Source: Clostridium sp. (GTDB taxonomy: Bacteria > Bacillota > Clostridia > Lachnospirales > Lachnospiraceae). Taken from it: DNA of 61,443 nucleotides. Below, piece after piece: positions 28,030 through 37,505 of this stretch (position 1 is the first letter of the stretch; every line of letters begins with the position of its first letter). The notes under the pieces are model-generated. The model did no database searches. It was not told the origin of the DNA and saw only the letters and a program-made list of their open reading frames with translations. The stretch lies in assembly GCA_023667695.1 (NCBI GenBank), contig JAMOZY010000014.1, forward strand, positions 1 to 61,443, read 5' to 3'. The position numbers and the translations under genes were made by a program.

Positions 28030-28789
28030 GCTTATCACCACCTGTCGTAATCAAGGTAAGCGTATCGGAAATCTTCTGATACATTTCCTCTGTTGTATTA
28101 TCTCCCCGATACATCTGATGGAATACCATCCCATCCTTAATGAACAGTACCCGGCTGGCATGACTGGCAGCCTTCGTTGAATGTGTTACCATTAAGATGG
28201 TCTGTCCTCCCGCATTCACTTCATTGAATAAATGAAGCAGACCATCTGCCGCCCGGGAATCCAAGGCGCCGGTAGGCTCGTCCGCCAGAATCAGCTTGGG
28301 ACCGGTAATCAATGCCCGTGCTACAGCCGCCCGCTGCTTCTGTCCTCCGGATACCTCGTAAGGATATTTACCAAGAAGTGTTTCAATGCCCAGCTGCTTT
28401 GCAAGAAACGAAAGCTTACTGTTCATTTCATTATAGCTTTTTCCTGCCAGTACTAAGGGCAGAAATATATTATCCTGCAAGGTGAAGGTATCCAGCAGAT
28501 TAAAATCCTGAAATACAAAGCCCAGATTATCCCGTCGAAATGCAGATATTTCTTTTTCCTTTACTTTACCAAGACTCTTCCCGTCTAAGATAACCTCTCC
28601 GTCCGTAGGTTTATCAAGTGCCGCCAATATATTCAGTAAGGTGGTTTTTCCGGAGCCGGATTCTCCCATAATTGCCACATATTCTCCTTGCTCTACCGAA
28701 AAGCAGACATCACTCAATGCCTGAACCTGATTGCCACCGAACCGGGTTGTATAAATCTTTTTCAGATTCTTTACCTCTAATATCGCCAT
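28022..28789 (-). CDS. bceA: BceA-type ABC transporter ATP-binding protein
   Basis: 255 residues with Walker A GESGSGKTTLLN, Q-loop FVFQDFNLLDTF, signature SGGQKQRAAVARAL, Walker B LILADEPTGALDS and H-loop MVTHSTKAASHA. It powers the BceB permease. Of two in-frame ATGs six bases apart, the second (28789, MAILEVKNLKK) is correctly spaced from AGGAGG. The gene is separated from bceS by a 114-bp gap with a putative BceR operator. Confidence 0.93.
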   Translation of the reverse strand: MAILEVKNLKKIYTTRFGGNQVQALSDVCFSVEQGEYVAIMGESGSGKTTLLNILAALDKPTDGEVILDGKSLGKVKEKEISAFRRDNLGFVFQDFNLLDTFTLQDNIFLPLVLAGKSYNEMNSKLSFLAKQLGIETLLGKYPYEVSGGQKQRAAVARALITGPKLILADEPTGALDSRAADGLLHLFNEVNAGGQTILMVTHSTKAASHASRVLFIKDGMVFHQMYRGDNTTEEMYQKISDTLTLITTGGDKHE

Positions 28790-28820
28790 TTCCATGACCT
28801 CCTTTTCCTTTTACCTTTTC

Positions 28821-28888
28821 AGTATAAGAAATGGTTTTGCCATACACCATCGAATCATGTGACATTTTAAGCATCCATGTGACATTTT
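28821..28888 (-). promoter_or_regulatory. Putative BceR-dependent promoter of bceAB
   Basis: Two identical 12-bp boxes ATGTGACATTTT (plus-strand reading) lie at 28857-28868 and 28877-28888, exactly 20 bp apart, that is two helical turns on one face. Downstream on the minus strand is a -10 TATACT (28826-28821) with no good -35, as expected for an activator-dependent promoter. Confidence 0.6.
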
Positions 28889-28903
28889 CGTAAGGTATCA
28901 GAA

Positions 28904-29908
28904 TCATTCCCTGACATCCAGCTCTTCTTTTTTCAGGGACAGACGGAACGTGCTTCCCTTACCTACTTCTGATTCCACCTGTAGCGCATAAGATAATCGT
29001 TCTGCCGTCCGTTTGCAGAGATACAATCCAAGCCCGGTAGCCTTTTTATCTCTTCTTCCATTATATCCGGTAAAGCCTTTATCAAAGATTCGAGGCAAAT
29101 CCTCTGGTGCAATTCCGATACCAGTATCCTGGATAGATAATACCTCATTTTCATCTACGGAAATGGTTATGCATCCTTCATTTGTATATTTTATTGCATT
29201 GGAAATAATCTGCTCCAGCAGAAAAGCCAGCCACTTTTCATCTGTTAATACAACCACATTGGTTCCTTCATATTTTATGCGGATGCCTTTACGCACAAAC
29301 TGCATCGCAAACTTGTGAATCACAGACCGGATAATATCATCCAGGGAATATCGTTGAAATACAAAATCGGATGAGGTGCTTTCCAGCCGAAAATAACTAA
29401 GTACCATTTCCGTATACTGTTCAATCCGAAATAATTCTGACAGCAATTTCCGATTCTCTGCCGTATCCTCATTTTGCAGAAGCAGACGCATTGACCCAAT
29501 CGGCGCCTTAATCTGATGAACCCAGGTTGTGTAGAAATCCTTACTTTCCCTTCGCTCTGACTGCCATTGAACCATTTCCGCATTCCGAACATCTCTTAGT
29601 TCCTTCATAATCTCCTGATAATCCTGTTCAATCAGGTTTTCCGGCGGCGGCAGCTCATCCAGCAGCAAAACAACATGCTTCAGGATATCTTGAAGCTGTT
29701 GATGCTTTTTGTAAAAGGAATGAAAATGAATACCTAATATAATAAGTGTTAGGACCGTACACAGACAGCCCGCATATATAACTGCCTCCGCCTGCAAATC
29801 ATACAGCATAAAAATCCCGGCAAAAATAAAGACAAACAGTAGAAATATAAGAGCATTCCATCGATATTGCCATACATATTTCATAAATATCTTCCAAACC
29901 CTTTTCAT
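28904..29908 (-). CDS. bceS: BceS-type intramembrane-sensing histidine kinase
   Basis: 334 residues. Two membrane helices near the N terminus (about 15-32 and 38-58) with almost no loop between them mark the intramembrane-sensing class, which reads the state of a BceAB transporter rather than a ligand. The H-box WVHQIKAPIGSMRL, N-box ISNAIKYTNEG, and the ATP-lid motifs DTGIGIAPEDLPR and ATGLGLYLCK are intact. It is encoded 42 bp after the regulator and upstream of bceAB. Confidence 0.9.
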   Translation of the reverse strand: MKRVWKIFMKYVWQYRWNALIFLLFVFIFAGIFMLYDLQAEAVIYAGCLCTVLTLIILGIHFHSFYKKHQQLQDILKHVVLLLDELPPPENLIEQDYQEIMKELRDVRNAEMVQWQSERRESKDFYTTWVHQIKAPIGSMRLLLQNEDTAENRKLLSELFRIEQYTEMVLSYFRLESTSSDFVFQRYSLDDIIRSVIHKFAMQFVRKGIRIKYEGTNVVVLTDEKWLAFLLEQIISNAIKYTNEGCITISVDENEVLSIQDTGIGIAPEDLPRIFDKGFTGYNGRRDKKATGLGLYLCKRTAERLSYALQVESEVGKGSTFRLSLKKEELDVRE

Positions 29909-29950
29909 AAAATCCCTGCCTTCTCAATCCGTATTCCCTGCTGCCGGATA

Positions 29951-30622
29951 TTAATCAATGATGTAACCGCTGCCAACCTTTGTTTTGATGAAATCCATCA
30001 AGCCGATTCCCTCTAATTTCTTTCTCAGACGGGTCATATTGACGGTCAGAGTATTTTCCTCTACATAACTGTCAATTTCCCAAAGCCGGGTCATTAAGGT
30101 TTCCCGGCTGACTACCTTTCCCTTATTTTCCATCAAGGTCTCCAGCATCCGGAACTCATTCCGGGTCAATTCCAAGCGGTGTTCCCCATATACTAACGTA
30201 GTATCATTCAGATTCAGGATAGCGCCCTTATGCTCCAGCACCGGAATCTTTCCAGCCAAATCATAGGTTCTCCGCAAAACAGCCTGAATCTTTGCCATCC
30301 ATACATTCACATCAAAGGGCTTCGCAATAAAATCATCCCCGCCCATATTCATCGCCATAACAATATTCATATTATCCGAAGCAGAAGAAATAAAGATAAC
30401 CGGTACATTGGATATTTTCCGAAGCTCACTACACCAGTGATAACCATTATAGAAGGGCAGCATAATATCCAACAATACCAGATGGGGGTCAAATGCTGTA
30501 AACTCACTTATGATATTGCGAAAATCTCTTACGCAGCAGACTGCATATCCCCAGCTTTCCAATTGTACCTTCATGGCATTTGCCATTGCTTCGTCATCTT
30601 CAACTATGAAAATCTTATACAC
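29951..30622 (-). CDS. bceR: BceR-type OmpR-family response regulator
   Basis: 223 residues: receiver domain with acidic pocket VEDDE, phosphoacceptor in LVLLDIMLP (Asp near 52) and KPF lysine, followed by a winged-helix DNA-binding domain (LELTRNEFRMLETLMENKGK, ENTLTVNMTRLRKKLEG). Phosphorylated by BceS it should activate bceAB, most likely through the boxes at 28857-28888. The start is GTG with GAAGGA upstream. Confidence 0.92.
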   Translation of the reverse strand: MYKIFIVEDDEAMANAMKVQLESWGYAVCCVRDFRNIISEFTAFDPHLVLLDIMLPFYNGYHWCSELRKISNVPVIFISSASDNMNIVMAMNMGGDDFIAKPFDVNVWMAKIQAVLRRTYDLAGKIPVLEHKGAILNLNDTTLVYGEHRLELTRNEFRMLETLMENKGKVVSRETLMTRLWEIDSYVEENTLTVNMTRLRKKLEGIGLMDFIKTKVGSGYIID

Positions 30623-30666
30623 TGTCCTTCACCTCACGTTCCCTATATCTTTTTCTTCTTTTTTGT

Positions 30667-30696
30667 ATGATAACGAAAGGTGGATTCCTGTGTCAA
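30667..30696 (-). promoter_or_regulatory. Promoter of bceRS
   Basis: A perfect TTGACA (30696-30691) overlaps the stop region of the FHA gene, with an 18-bp spacer and TATCAT (30672-30667). The short leader ends at the GTG of bceR. Confidence 0.65.
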
Positions 30697-32000
30697 TGCT
30701 TTCTTTTCACCTGATATTGATTGGGACCAATGGATAACCGGTCGCCATCTCTTACCCTTGTCGGCTCTCCTGCCGGAATCCGCAAACCATTAATGCAGGT
30801 TCCATTCGTAGAAGCCAGGTCTTCCGCGTAAAGCTCCTCACCGCTTTGAAACAACAGCACATGCCGACGGCTGATACCTTCACCGGATACCATGTAATCT
30901 ACTTCCTCCGGCTTTCTTCCCAGCACTGCCGGTAAATGATATAGTGCAACGCCGGATATCTGCTTTTGCATACTTTCTAATTCCCAAAGCGCAGCTTCTA
31001 TATTAACTGCTGTAGATAATATACTGGTTTCCTCTGGTATAACGCAGTCAGTTATTGTTTTCTCCGGTGGTATATCCGTGACGGTCAGCAGAATATCCTT
31101 ATCTGGTTCTTCTGCCTGCTTTTCCCTCTCATTCTTTTGTATAACAGTCCCTTTTCTGCTTTTTATCATGCTATACAAAAATATAATCAGCAAAATTACA
31201 GAAATGATAACAAGCTTTATATCCGTTTCCCGATGGCTTAGGAATAAAAAACGAATTCCAAAGAAAAGCCCCGAACCAAGGGAAAGCATTGCCAGACCAG
31301 CGTAGATGTATTCCGTCTTTTCCAGTTTCTTTCCGGAAGGAAGCTGTGCTTTATCAGCCCTTTCCATTTCCGGAACATACAAAATATCGCTTTCACTTTG
31401 ATATGTAACTGGCGGTTCCGGATAGACCTGCTTCTCCATCTCTCTGCCAGATAGTTCTCTTGTAAATCCCATAATATACTCCTTTAGCTCCTTCCACTCC
31501 GCATTGCCTGCCTGTAATAACCGATACAAGCCATATATAAATAATACTGCTTCTGAATCCGCATGGCGGGTTCGTTTCATACAGAACTCAACCAAGGATA
31601 ACATACCTGGATAAAATGCTTCCTCCGACTCTGGCAGGTAGCAAAAACGAATCTGCTTTTTCCCAGGCTGGTAATAAATCCATTCCGGCTGCAGCAATAC
31701 ACCTTCCATCGGCAACAGATACGCCTCCATTTCCTCATAACACTCCCACAAAGAAGTAAACAGCACTTGCAGCACCGCTCCATCCATTTCCTTTTCCTGA
31801 AACACCTGCTGTATGGATGCCGCTCCACTGATTTCATAGCTTATATTCACATTGCCGTTTTTACACTGCAATTCCAGCGGAAGTAAGCCCTTCCCTTCAT
31901 AATGCATCAGCATATTAATCTCAAAGCAGTTGATATCTGCATGTTCGGCATTGAATATTAGATATTGATGAAAGCCTTCATTCTGCAGCCATGCCTCCAA
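30693..32000 (-). CDS. DUF6382 and FHA domain membrane protein of the pilus locus
   Basis: 435 residues. The N-terminal 180 or so residues match DUF6382 (YLIFNAEHADINCFEINMLM, LFTSLWECYEEMEAYLLPME). Two membrane helices lie near 230-280, and the last 70 residues are an FHA domain (GISRRHVLLFQ, LASTNGTCINGLRIPAG). FHA domains bind phosphothreonine, so the protein probably links a Ser/Thr kinase signal to the pilus apparatus. The start is a TTG with AAGGAGG ten bases upstream and overlaps the preceding TadE-like gene by 23 bp, which suggests coupling. Confidence 0.8.
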   Translation of the reverse strand: MEAWLQNEGFHQYLIFNAEHADINCFEINMLMHYEGKGLLPLELQCKNGNVNISYEISGAASIQQVFQEKEMDGAVLQVLFTSLWECYEEMEAYLLPMEGVLLQPEWIYYQPGKKQIRFCYLPESEEAFYPGMLSLVEFCMKRTRHADSEAVLFIYGLYRLLQAGNAEWKELKEYIMGFTRELSGREMEKQVYPEPPVTYQSESDILYVPEMERADKAQLPSGKKLEKTEYIYAGLAMLSLGSGLFFGIRFLFLSHRETDIKLVIISVILLIIFLYSMIKSRKGTVIQKNEREKQAEEPDKDILLTVTDIPPEKTITDCVIPEETSILSTAVNIEAALWELESMQKQISGVALYHLPAVLGRKPEEVDYMVSGEGISRRHVLLFQSGEELYAEDLASTNGTCINGLRIPAGEPTRVRDGDRLSIGPNQYQVKRKH

Positions 32001-32322
32001 TGACCTGCCACCTCCTTAGATTTTCCTCCGGCCTGGATACTCTTACAATCTGTGTTACATTGCCAGAAACCGGATACCCTTGTACAAATTCCATATTCAC
32101 ATTCTGTGAATAAATTCTTTTGTCTCCTTGTACAGATAACATAGCATCCGAGGTATTCCAATCTGTATTTTTCGATTCTGCACTATAATACATAAGCTCG
32201 GAATGTACATGTGCCTGTTGGAATACCCCCAGCAGCATAGTAATAAACAACACCATCACCATAAGCAATATTGGCATAATAAATGTCACTTCAATAATTG
32301 CACTTCCCCGATTCCCTTTCAT
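31978..32322 (-). CDS. TadE-like pilus assembly protein
   Basis: About 114 residues. The N terminus MKGNRGSAIIEVTFIMPILL carries the TadE-type signal: a short basic leader, Gly-Ser, a conserved Glu and a hydrophobic helix, normally cut by the prepilin peptidase. The rest is a short extracellular domain. TadE pseudopilins are needed for Flp pilus assembly. ATG at 32322 has GGAAGG at good spacing; a GTG at 32331 is an alternative. Confidence 0.75.
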   Translation of the reverse strand: MKGNRGSAIIEVTFIMPILLMVMVLFITMLLGVFQQAHVHSELMYYSAESKNTDWNTSDAMLSVQGDKRIYSQNVNMEFVQGYPVSGNVTQIVRVSRPEENLRRWQVIGGMAAE

Positions 32323-32366
32323 CCTTATCACCTTCCCTTTTTACTCTTACAAATAATCTGCGCTTT

Positions 32367-33395
32367 TCATTCATCTCCTTCTCCACAACGGGAGCAGGGG
32401 GCATAACCGGAAACCTCGCTGTGCTTCACTCTTCTTACAGTTCTTTTTAATCCACTACATTGGCTGGAGGTATGATAACATCCGCCGGTTTCCGTTATAT
32501 AATAAAGCTCCGCCGGTTCACTACCGCAGAATGCACAGGGAAGTAAGTCCTCATGAGCCATCTGCAATGCTGCTTTTGTAATGGGCATAATTGTTAGTTT
32601 TAAATGGCTGCAGGACCTGGAAGTATGATATACGGTGCTATATTCTGCAATATACACATACCGTTCATCTTCTGAATTCTCCTTATCCTCTTGATAACCG
32701 GTATAGGCCTTCTGTCGAACCTGTACACAGACAGGCATAGACAGATTTGATAAAAGCGGTACGGGAATGCGAACCCGGTATCGGATATGAATGCAGATAA
32801 ATCCCTCTTCATCCAGCACCTCAGGTCCGGTTATCCAAAGACCATTTTTTCCTCCAACCACATAGTGTTCTATCCGGGTGGTATCCTCCAGATAAGAGCG
32901 GAGCTTAACATTACCAACTCCAATTCCTACAATCTGCGTCCCCATTCCCTCTGCCTTATCCGCCTCCTCAGCCAGATATGCATATTCTGCCAAATACCCT
33001 GCCGTATTCATTGCTGCCTGATAGATTTGATTTTCCAGAATATAAATCTGGCCCATGGAATAAAATGCCCAGAACGCAAATAACATAAGAGGCATCAGGC
33101 ACGTAGCTTCAATAACAGCCGAGCCCGTATTCCTCCATTTGTTCCGGGAGGTGCTTTGAACTGCATACTTACTACTATAGGGGGCTTTTTGAAAATGACC
33201 GATAAGAAGCATAAAACCAGATTGGAGAATAGTCAGAAGCTGGAACATTTTATTTTTAATTGGAGTCTTGTTGCCGTGAGCGACGTAGATTTTATTTTTT
33301 TGCTTTCGTGTCCTGTTTGTCTGAAATAATATTCGAGAATCAGTTCCCATTTTTCTATCCATCTTGTTCCAAAAATATAATAAATAAGTATGCAT
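32367..33395 (-). CDS. TadE-like protein with C-terminal cysteine-pair (CxxC) domain
   Basis: 342 residues with a TadE-type segment (GSAVIEATCLMPLMLFAFWA) that begins only near residue 90, far from the usual N-terminal position. The start at 33395 is nevertheless the one with GGGAGG, and no later start has an RBS. The C-terminal 100 residues hold two similar units, VYHTSRSCSHLKL with CAFCG and CYHTSSQCSGLKR with CSRCG, a likely double metal-binding or disulfide-bonded module outside the cell. It follows the DUF5702 gene by 39 bp. The long leader may be real or may mark an erroneous start. Confidence 0.65.
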   Translation of the reverse strand: MHTYLLYFWNKMDRKMGTDSRILFQTNRTRKQKNKIYVAHGNKTPIKNKMFQLLTILQSGFMLLIGHFQKAPYSSKYAVQSTSRNKWRNTGSAVIEATCLMPLMLFAFWAFYSMGQIYILENQIYQAAMNTAGYLAEYAYLAEEADKAEGMGTQIVGIGVGNVKLRSYLEDTTRIEHYVVGGKNGLWITGPEVLDEEGFICIHIRYRVRIPVPLLSNLSMPVCVQVRQKAYTGYQEDKENSEDERYVYIAEYSTVYHTSRSCSHLKLTIMPITKAALQMAHEDLLPCAFCGSEPAELYYITETGGCYHTSSQCSGLKRTVRRVKHSEVSGYAPCSRCGEGDE

Positions 33396-33434
33396 TTCAT
33401 AACACCTCCCTTCTCTCCTATAACTGTCTGAACT

Positions 33435-35033
33435 CTATGGAAGGTAACTGCCCGCGCCTTCCAAAAACCATGTGTTTTTTCCCTCACTTATCTCTACCTG
33501 CAGCCGAAATTCACAAATACAGTTCTGGATGCGAAAGCCCGGAATCCCTTGCTGAATATTGAGCTGCATCACATCCAGCATCCGGTCATACTTCCAATCC
33601 CGTTCCGGCATAACTGCAAGCAGGACGGATAAATACTCTTCATAATTCATCCCCTGGCTTTCCTCGCAGCCGGAAGTATTCTCTGACACCAGATTCTGTA
33701 TCCCACTCAGGGATAGCCTCCATGTTTCCGCATCCTTAAGCAACGGTACTGCATCGCCCTGAAACAGACACCGGACATCCAGCAGGCTTTCCGCATATGC
33801 CCAACAGGCAAGAAACACATAGGATACCGGTTCTGCTGCTCCTTCCAGTCCTACCGGAGCTAACAGCAAGGCGGCAAGAAGCAAGGCCGCTTCCTTCATC
33901 TCATCATTGCCAAAGGCATATACAACATTCGGGACAAAGCGGAGCAGGCTTAATTCTTCGGCTATTTTTGTAAGATTCTCATAATCTGAGGCCTGTCCCT
34001 CCAGCAAATATTCTACTTCGCATGCCAAAGCATGATATTCCGTCTCTGCTTTTTCTCCAGAAGCATCACCAAAATGTTGAAAAGAATCCAAGGCATACGC
34101 AATTCCATATAATTCCTCTGTGGCAGTCGGAACATAATCCAGAACTTCCGAAAAGCTGCTTTCCGAAAGCATCCCGGTTATGTCTGTGATATTCTCTATG
34201 CTCCTGCTTCCCGTTCCTCTCCCCCGAACATTCCCGGTTTTCCTGGAAGAAGGCAGATTTTGCAGGGAAACCGCTTCCTTTGAAATGGAACCGGCCTGCT
34301 CCGGAATTATAATATACAAAATGTCAGATTTACTCCATTCACGCAAAATGCTCTGGGGATTCTCAAGCAGTCCCTGCTCTGTCAGATTTAATTCAAGCAA
34401 TTCATTAAGGGTTACATTTTCTATATCTGTTATCCCCTGTGATGCCAACGTATCCTCTAAGCCCAGAAGCTGAATCCCCGCCGGAGTAGGATTCTCAAAT
34501 GCCTCTATGGAGTAACCGGAATTCTCTGTCTTGCTTCCTGCTTCATTCAACTCCGCAGAAAGACCTTCCATTTCCATCTGGCAATCCGAAGCTTCCGCTT
34601 TATCAAATACCCCTTCCAACACTTTGACCGGCAGCATCAATTTCATGTATTCCTCGACCTGCTGCTTGAATGCCGCCAGGTCATAATCCATTAGCCCTCT
34701 GGCATGGGACAGTAAAACCTCTTTCACATTAAAATGATACATGCTCTTTTCCGGATTCAAATTATAATCCAGAAATTCCGTCGCCCGTTCTTCCAGATAG
34801 CCTTCTCCCCTTCCGTAATAGGTCCGGTCCAAGGCAAGGATATGATACCGCCGGAACAGGTCCGGCTGGTAATCACCCTTGATACTATCTGCTGCCGCGG
34901 CTACTGCCTGATTACACTTTGCCTGGCTCTCACCTATGCGGATTCCCTGTAATACCGTCAATATCAGTATCAGAAATACACAGAGCATGGCACAGATATA
35001 GATAGATATCTGACCCCTGTTACTTTTTTTCAT
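33435..35033 (-). CDS. DUF5702 protein of the Tad locus
   Basis: 532 residues. The N terminus (KKSNRGQISIYICAMLCVFL) is a pseudopilin-like membrane segment, followed by a long extracellular region with DFLDYNLNPE-type and helical stretches. DUF5702 proteins occur in Tad loci of Lachnospiraceae in the place of TadG-like proteins and probably are minor surface components of the pilus. It starts 53 bp after the pilin gene. Confidence 0.7.
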   Translation of the reverse strand: MKKSNRGQISIYICAMLCVFLILILTVLQGIRIGESQAKCNQAVAAAADSIKGDYQPDLFRRYHILALDRTYYGRGEGYLEERATEFLDYNLNPEKSMYHFNVKEVLLSHARGLMDYDLAAFKQQVEEYMKLMLPVKVLEGVFDKAEASDCQMEMEGLSAELNEAGSKTENSGYSIEAFENPTPAGIQLLGLEDTLASQGITDIENVTLNELLELNLTEQGLLENPQSILREWSKSDILYIIIPEQAGSISKEAVSLQNLPSSRKTGNVRGRGTGSRSIENITDITGMLSESSFSEVLDYVPTATEELYGIAYALDSFQHFGDASGEKAETEYHALACEVEYLLEGQASDYENLTKIAEELSLLRFVPNVVYAFGNDEMKEAALLLAALLLAPVGLEGAAEPVSYVFLACWAYAESLLDVRCLFQGDAVPLLKDAETWRLSLSGIQNLVSENTSGCEESQGMNYEEYLSVLLAVMPERDWKYDRMLDVMQLNIQQGIPGFRIQNCICEFRLQVEISEGKNTWFLEGAGSYLP

Positions 35034-35086
35034 CCGGCATCCTCCCTTCTTATAGAACAGTCCTCATAGCTGTCATGTCTACGACA

Positions 35087-35269
35087 TTAATTATAAACCG
35101 TAGATGCATCTTTATTAATTGCTTTCCAGATTTTATTTACCAGCTGGGTAATCTGCTTTTGAAATATAATTACCATGGCAATCAGTACCACTATAATCAA
35201 TAGTACCTCAACCACGCCCATTCCATCCTCGGAATGCTCTCCGATTAAAAATTCTTTCATTGCCTCCAT
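35087..35269 (-). CDS. Flp1-like type IVb pilin
   Basis: 60 residues: a short leader ending in a Gly, then GVVEVLLIIVVLIAMVIIFQ as the hydrophobic assembly helix with the conserved Glu, and a short tail. Length and layout match Flp major pilins, which the prepilin peptidase cuts before assembly. A GAGGAGG RBS eight bases from the ATG suggests high expression, as expected of the major subunit. It lies in the middle of the Tad gene run. Confidence 0.85.
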   Translation of the reverse strand: MEAMKEFLIGEHSEDGMGVVEVLLIIVVLIAMVIIFQKQITQLVNKIWKAINKDASTVYN

Positions 35270-35402
35270 TTTGTTTTCCTCCTCGTACTATAACGTAGTA
35301 GTGTTTATTGTCCCTCTCCAAGGACTGTATACTATACCATTGAAGTTGTCATAGCTTTACACTTTCTGCCATAAAGCAATCCGTATTCCTTCAACTGCAT
35401 TT

Positions 35403-36737
35403 TCATATCGAAAAACTCATCATGGCAGGGCATACAATAATAAGCATGGAAATCACCATCAGAATAATCATGGGAACCAAAAGCTTTGTCCCTGCTTCTT
35501 CTCCCAGACGCTTTGCCCGTTCCTTCCTCCGCTCAAAGGCCTCATGCTCTTCCTCCTCCAGCAAAAGGACAACACCAGCCGCACCCTTTCGAATCTGTTG
35601 ACCCAGCAGAGAAGTCAGCTTTAAGTAGGGAAGCAGACCAATCCGCTTTCCAAGATTCCTGTATGCCTGTTCCTGGGTAACACCGGAATGCATTTCATTC
35701 CACATAACCATTAATTCTTCATATAACGGATGCCCCTTTCTTTCTGCCATCTCATACTGATGCAGAACCCGCTCAAATGCTCCCTTTACCGTTGCACCAG
35801 CTTCCATATACAGCACAAGCTGATTGACTAAATATGGATATTCCTTTAGTAATTCCCGATTCTGCCGCTTTAGCTGCTGCTGCAGTGTTTCCTTTTGCCG
35901 AAACCACAGCATAACGCCGAATACGATACCCAGCATCCATATCAGCCACGGAGCTGAGCCTTGATTCCCTTCCTCCATAAGGTGTGAGCCTTGAAGCTCT
36001 GAGGGAATCACTACTTCTTTTTCATATCTGGCATCCTGCAGTAACGCTTCCACGCTTTCCTGCAGCCTTCTCTGTTCCTCTTCTGCTCCGGTCAATTGTC
36101 TGGGCTGTATCACTACCTCATACCCTCTGTTTTCTGTGATTTCTCCGTAGCTTAACTCCAATTGAAGCTCTACCGCCTGTGCTGTTTTCAGATTTTGATT
36201 ATTTACCACACCCCTTTCATCCAGCACCTCGTAATCATTACTGCTCCAGGAAACGGAAAGTCCGCTGTCCGGAATACTGCGTTCCAATTGCATATCCACC
36301 TGAATATTATCAAGGCTTTCATTGTCACCGAGCATTGTGCTTTCCAAATAAGAAAAGCCTTCCTGAAACCGTTCCTCTAATTCTTCCGGCCGATATTCCA
36401 CCGGTTCCAACGTAATCGTAAGCTGACCTGTTATGTTCTCCTGGTTCTCATAGCTTACCGTATAAGGAATCTCATCTCCTCCATAATCATCCCGGATGAA
36501 ATGCAGCTGGCTTTTATCCTGCCTTTGATAAATTCCCCAGATGAGAACACCTAAGCTGCCACTTAGCAGCAAGGTCCAAAGTATCTTGTTCAACAGGTCT
36601 GTATAATACGCCTCTACCCGTTCCTCTGTCTGCATGGCATTTCCTTTATACAGTCTGGCCATGCTTCTTCGTATCTGCTCCGGACGTATTACACGATATT
36701 TCCTTAGCTGCTGATACAGCTTTCTGGCTAAAAACAT
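35403..36737 (-). CDS. tadC: TadC-type inner membrane platform protein
   Basis: 444 residues. The C-terminal part has the type II secretion F fold (LVLYMEAGATVKGAFERVLH, then LKLTSLLGQQIRKGAAGVVL and the last helix). An extracellular domain of about 190 residues sits between the first membrane helix (near 50-70) and the second (near 265), an insertion absent from short TadC proteins and rich in beta strands. With TadB it forms the platform on which CpaF drives pilus assembly. It begins 3 bp after tadB. Confidence 0.8.
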   Translation of the reverse strand: MFLARKLYQQLRKYRVIRPEQIRRSMARLYKGNAMQTEERVEAYYTDLLNKILWTLLLSGSLGVLIWGIYQRQDKSQLHFIRDDYGGDEIPYTVSYENQENITGQLTITLEPVEYRPEELEERFQEGFSYLESTMLGDNESLDNIQVDMQLERSIPDSGLSVSWSSNDYEVLDERGVVNNQNLKTAQAVELQLELSYGEITENRGYEVVIQPRQLTGAEEEQRRLQESVEALLQDARYEKEVVIPSELQGSHLMEEGNQGSAPWLIWMLGIVFGVMLWFRQKETLQQQLKRQNRELLKEYPYLVNQLVLYMEAGATVKGAFERVLHQYEMAERKGHPLYEELMVMWNEMHSGVTQEQAYRNLGKRIGLLPYLKLTSLLGQQIRKGAAGVVLLLEEEEHEAFERRKERAKRLGEEAGTKLLVPMIILMVISMLIIVCPAMMSFSI

Positions 36738-36740
36738 CCT

Positions 36741-37505
36741 CTATACCTCGATTCCTACGATTCGACTGCCCCAATAAGCAGCAATACCAGTTCCTATGAT
36801 ACAGACCGTCATTACTATAATCCCGAACCAGTTATGGTACATACTGTCAAGGTAACCGGGATTGGTAAGCTTCAAATACAACAACATCAAAATCGGCATA
36901 CCACACATAATTCGTTGTTCCATCTGCTTACCAGATAATATGGTTTGTATTTCCTGCTCCACTTCAATTTTTTCTGCAATGATATTGGCGGTCTTATCCA
37001 TCATATGTACCAGATTACCCCCGCTTCGCTTTGCCGTACTTAGTACCTCTGCAAAGCTTTGGATTTCCTCCAGGCCCATTCGTTCTGCAAAGGCATTGAC
37101 TGCCTTTTCAATCGGCACATTCAATTGCAGCTGGGAGGCAATCATATCTAATTCCCGGATAATCACACTTCCCTGGGGATAAAGCAGACTCATATCCTTC
37201 CTTGCTCCCAGCCAGGCATTCTCAACCGAATATCCGGTCTTTAGATTCGCAGACAAGGTATATAATAATTCTTTAAATTCCGACAGCACCTGTCTTTGAT
37301 TCCGCTTTGCTTTCCACCTGTCATAATACCGGCAAAGCAGCACACATGCAGGAGATAAACAGATACCGCCAACCCAGGTGTCATAAAAGAGATACCCGAT
37401 GCTCATGCAAAAAATCATTCCGATTAGAACAACTGTTAATCGTTCCGTGCTTATATAAGGCTTTATATGCCTCCAGACATCCGGCCTGTTTAAGCTTTTC
37501 CTCAT
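36741..37505 (-). CDS. tadB: TadB-type inner membrane platform protein
   Basis: 254 residues with two N-terminal helices, a cytoplasmic T2SF domain (LLYTLSANLKTGYSVENAWL, EVLSTAKRSGGNLVHMMDKT) and a C-terminal pair of helices. GGAGGG eight bases before the ATG at 37505 makes that start convincing even though it lies 125 bp inside the cpaF reading frame. It partners TadC. Confidence 0.85.
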   Translation of the reverse strand: MRKSLNRPDVWRHIKPYISTERLTVVLIGMIFCMSIGYLFYDTWVGGICLSPACVLLCRYYDRWKAKRNQRQVLSEFKELLYTLSANLKTGYSVENAWLGARKDMSLLYPQGSVIIRELDMIASQLQLNVPIEKAVNAFAERMGLEEIQSFAEVLSTAKRSGGNLVHMMDKTANIIAEKIEVEQEIQTILSGKQMEQRIMCGMPILMLLYLKLTNPGYLDSMYHNWFGIIVMTVCIIGTGIAAYWGSRIVGIEV

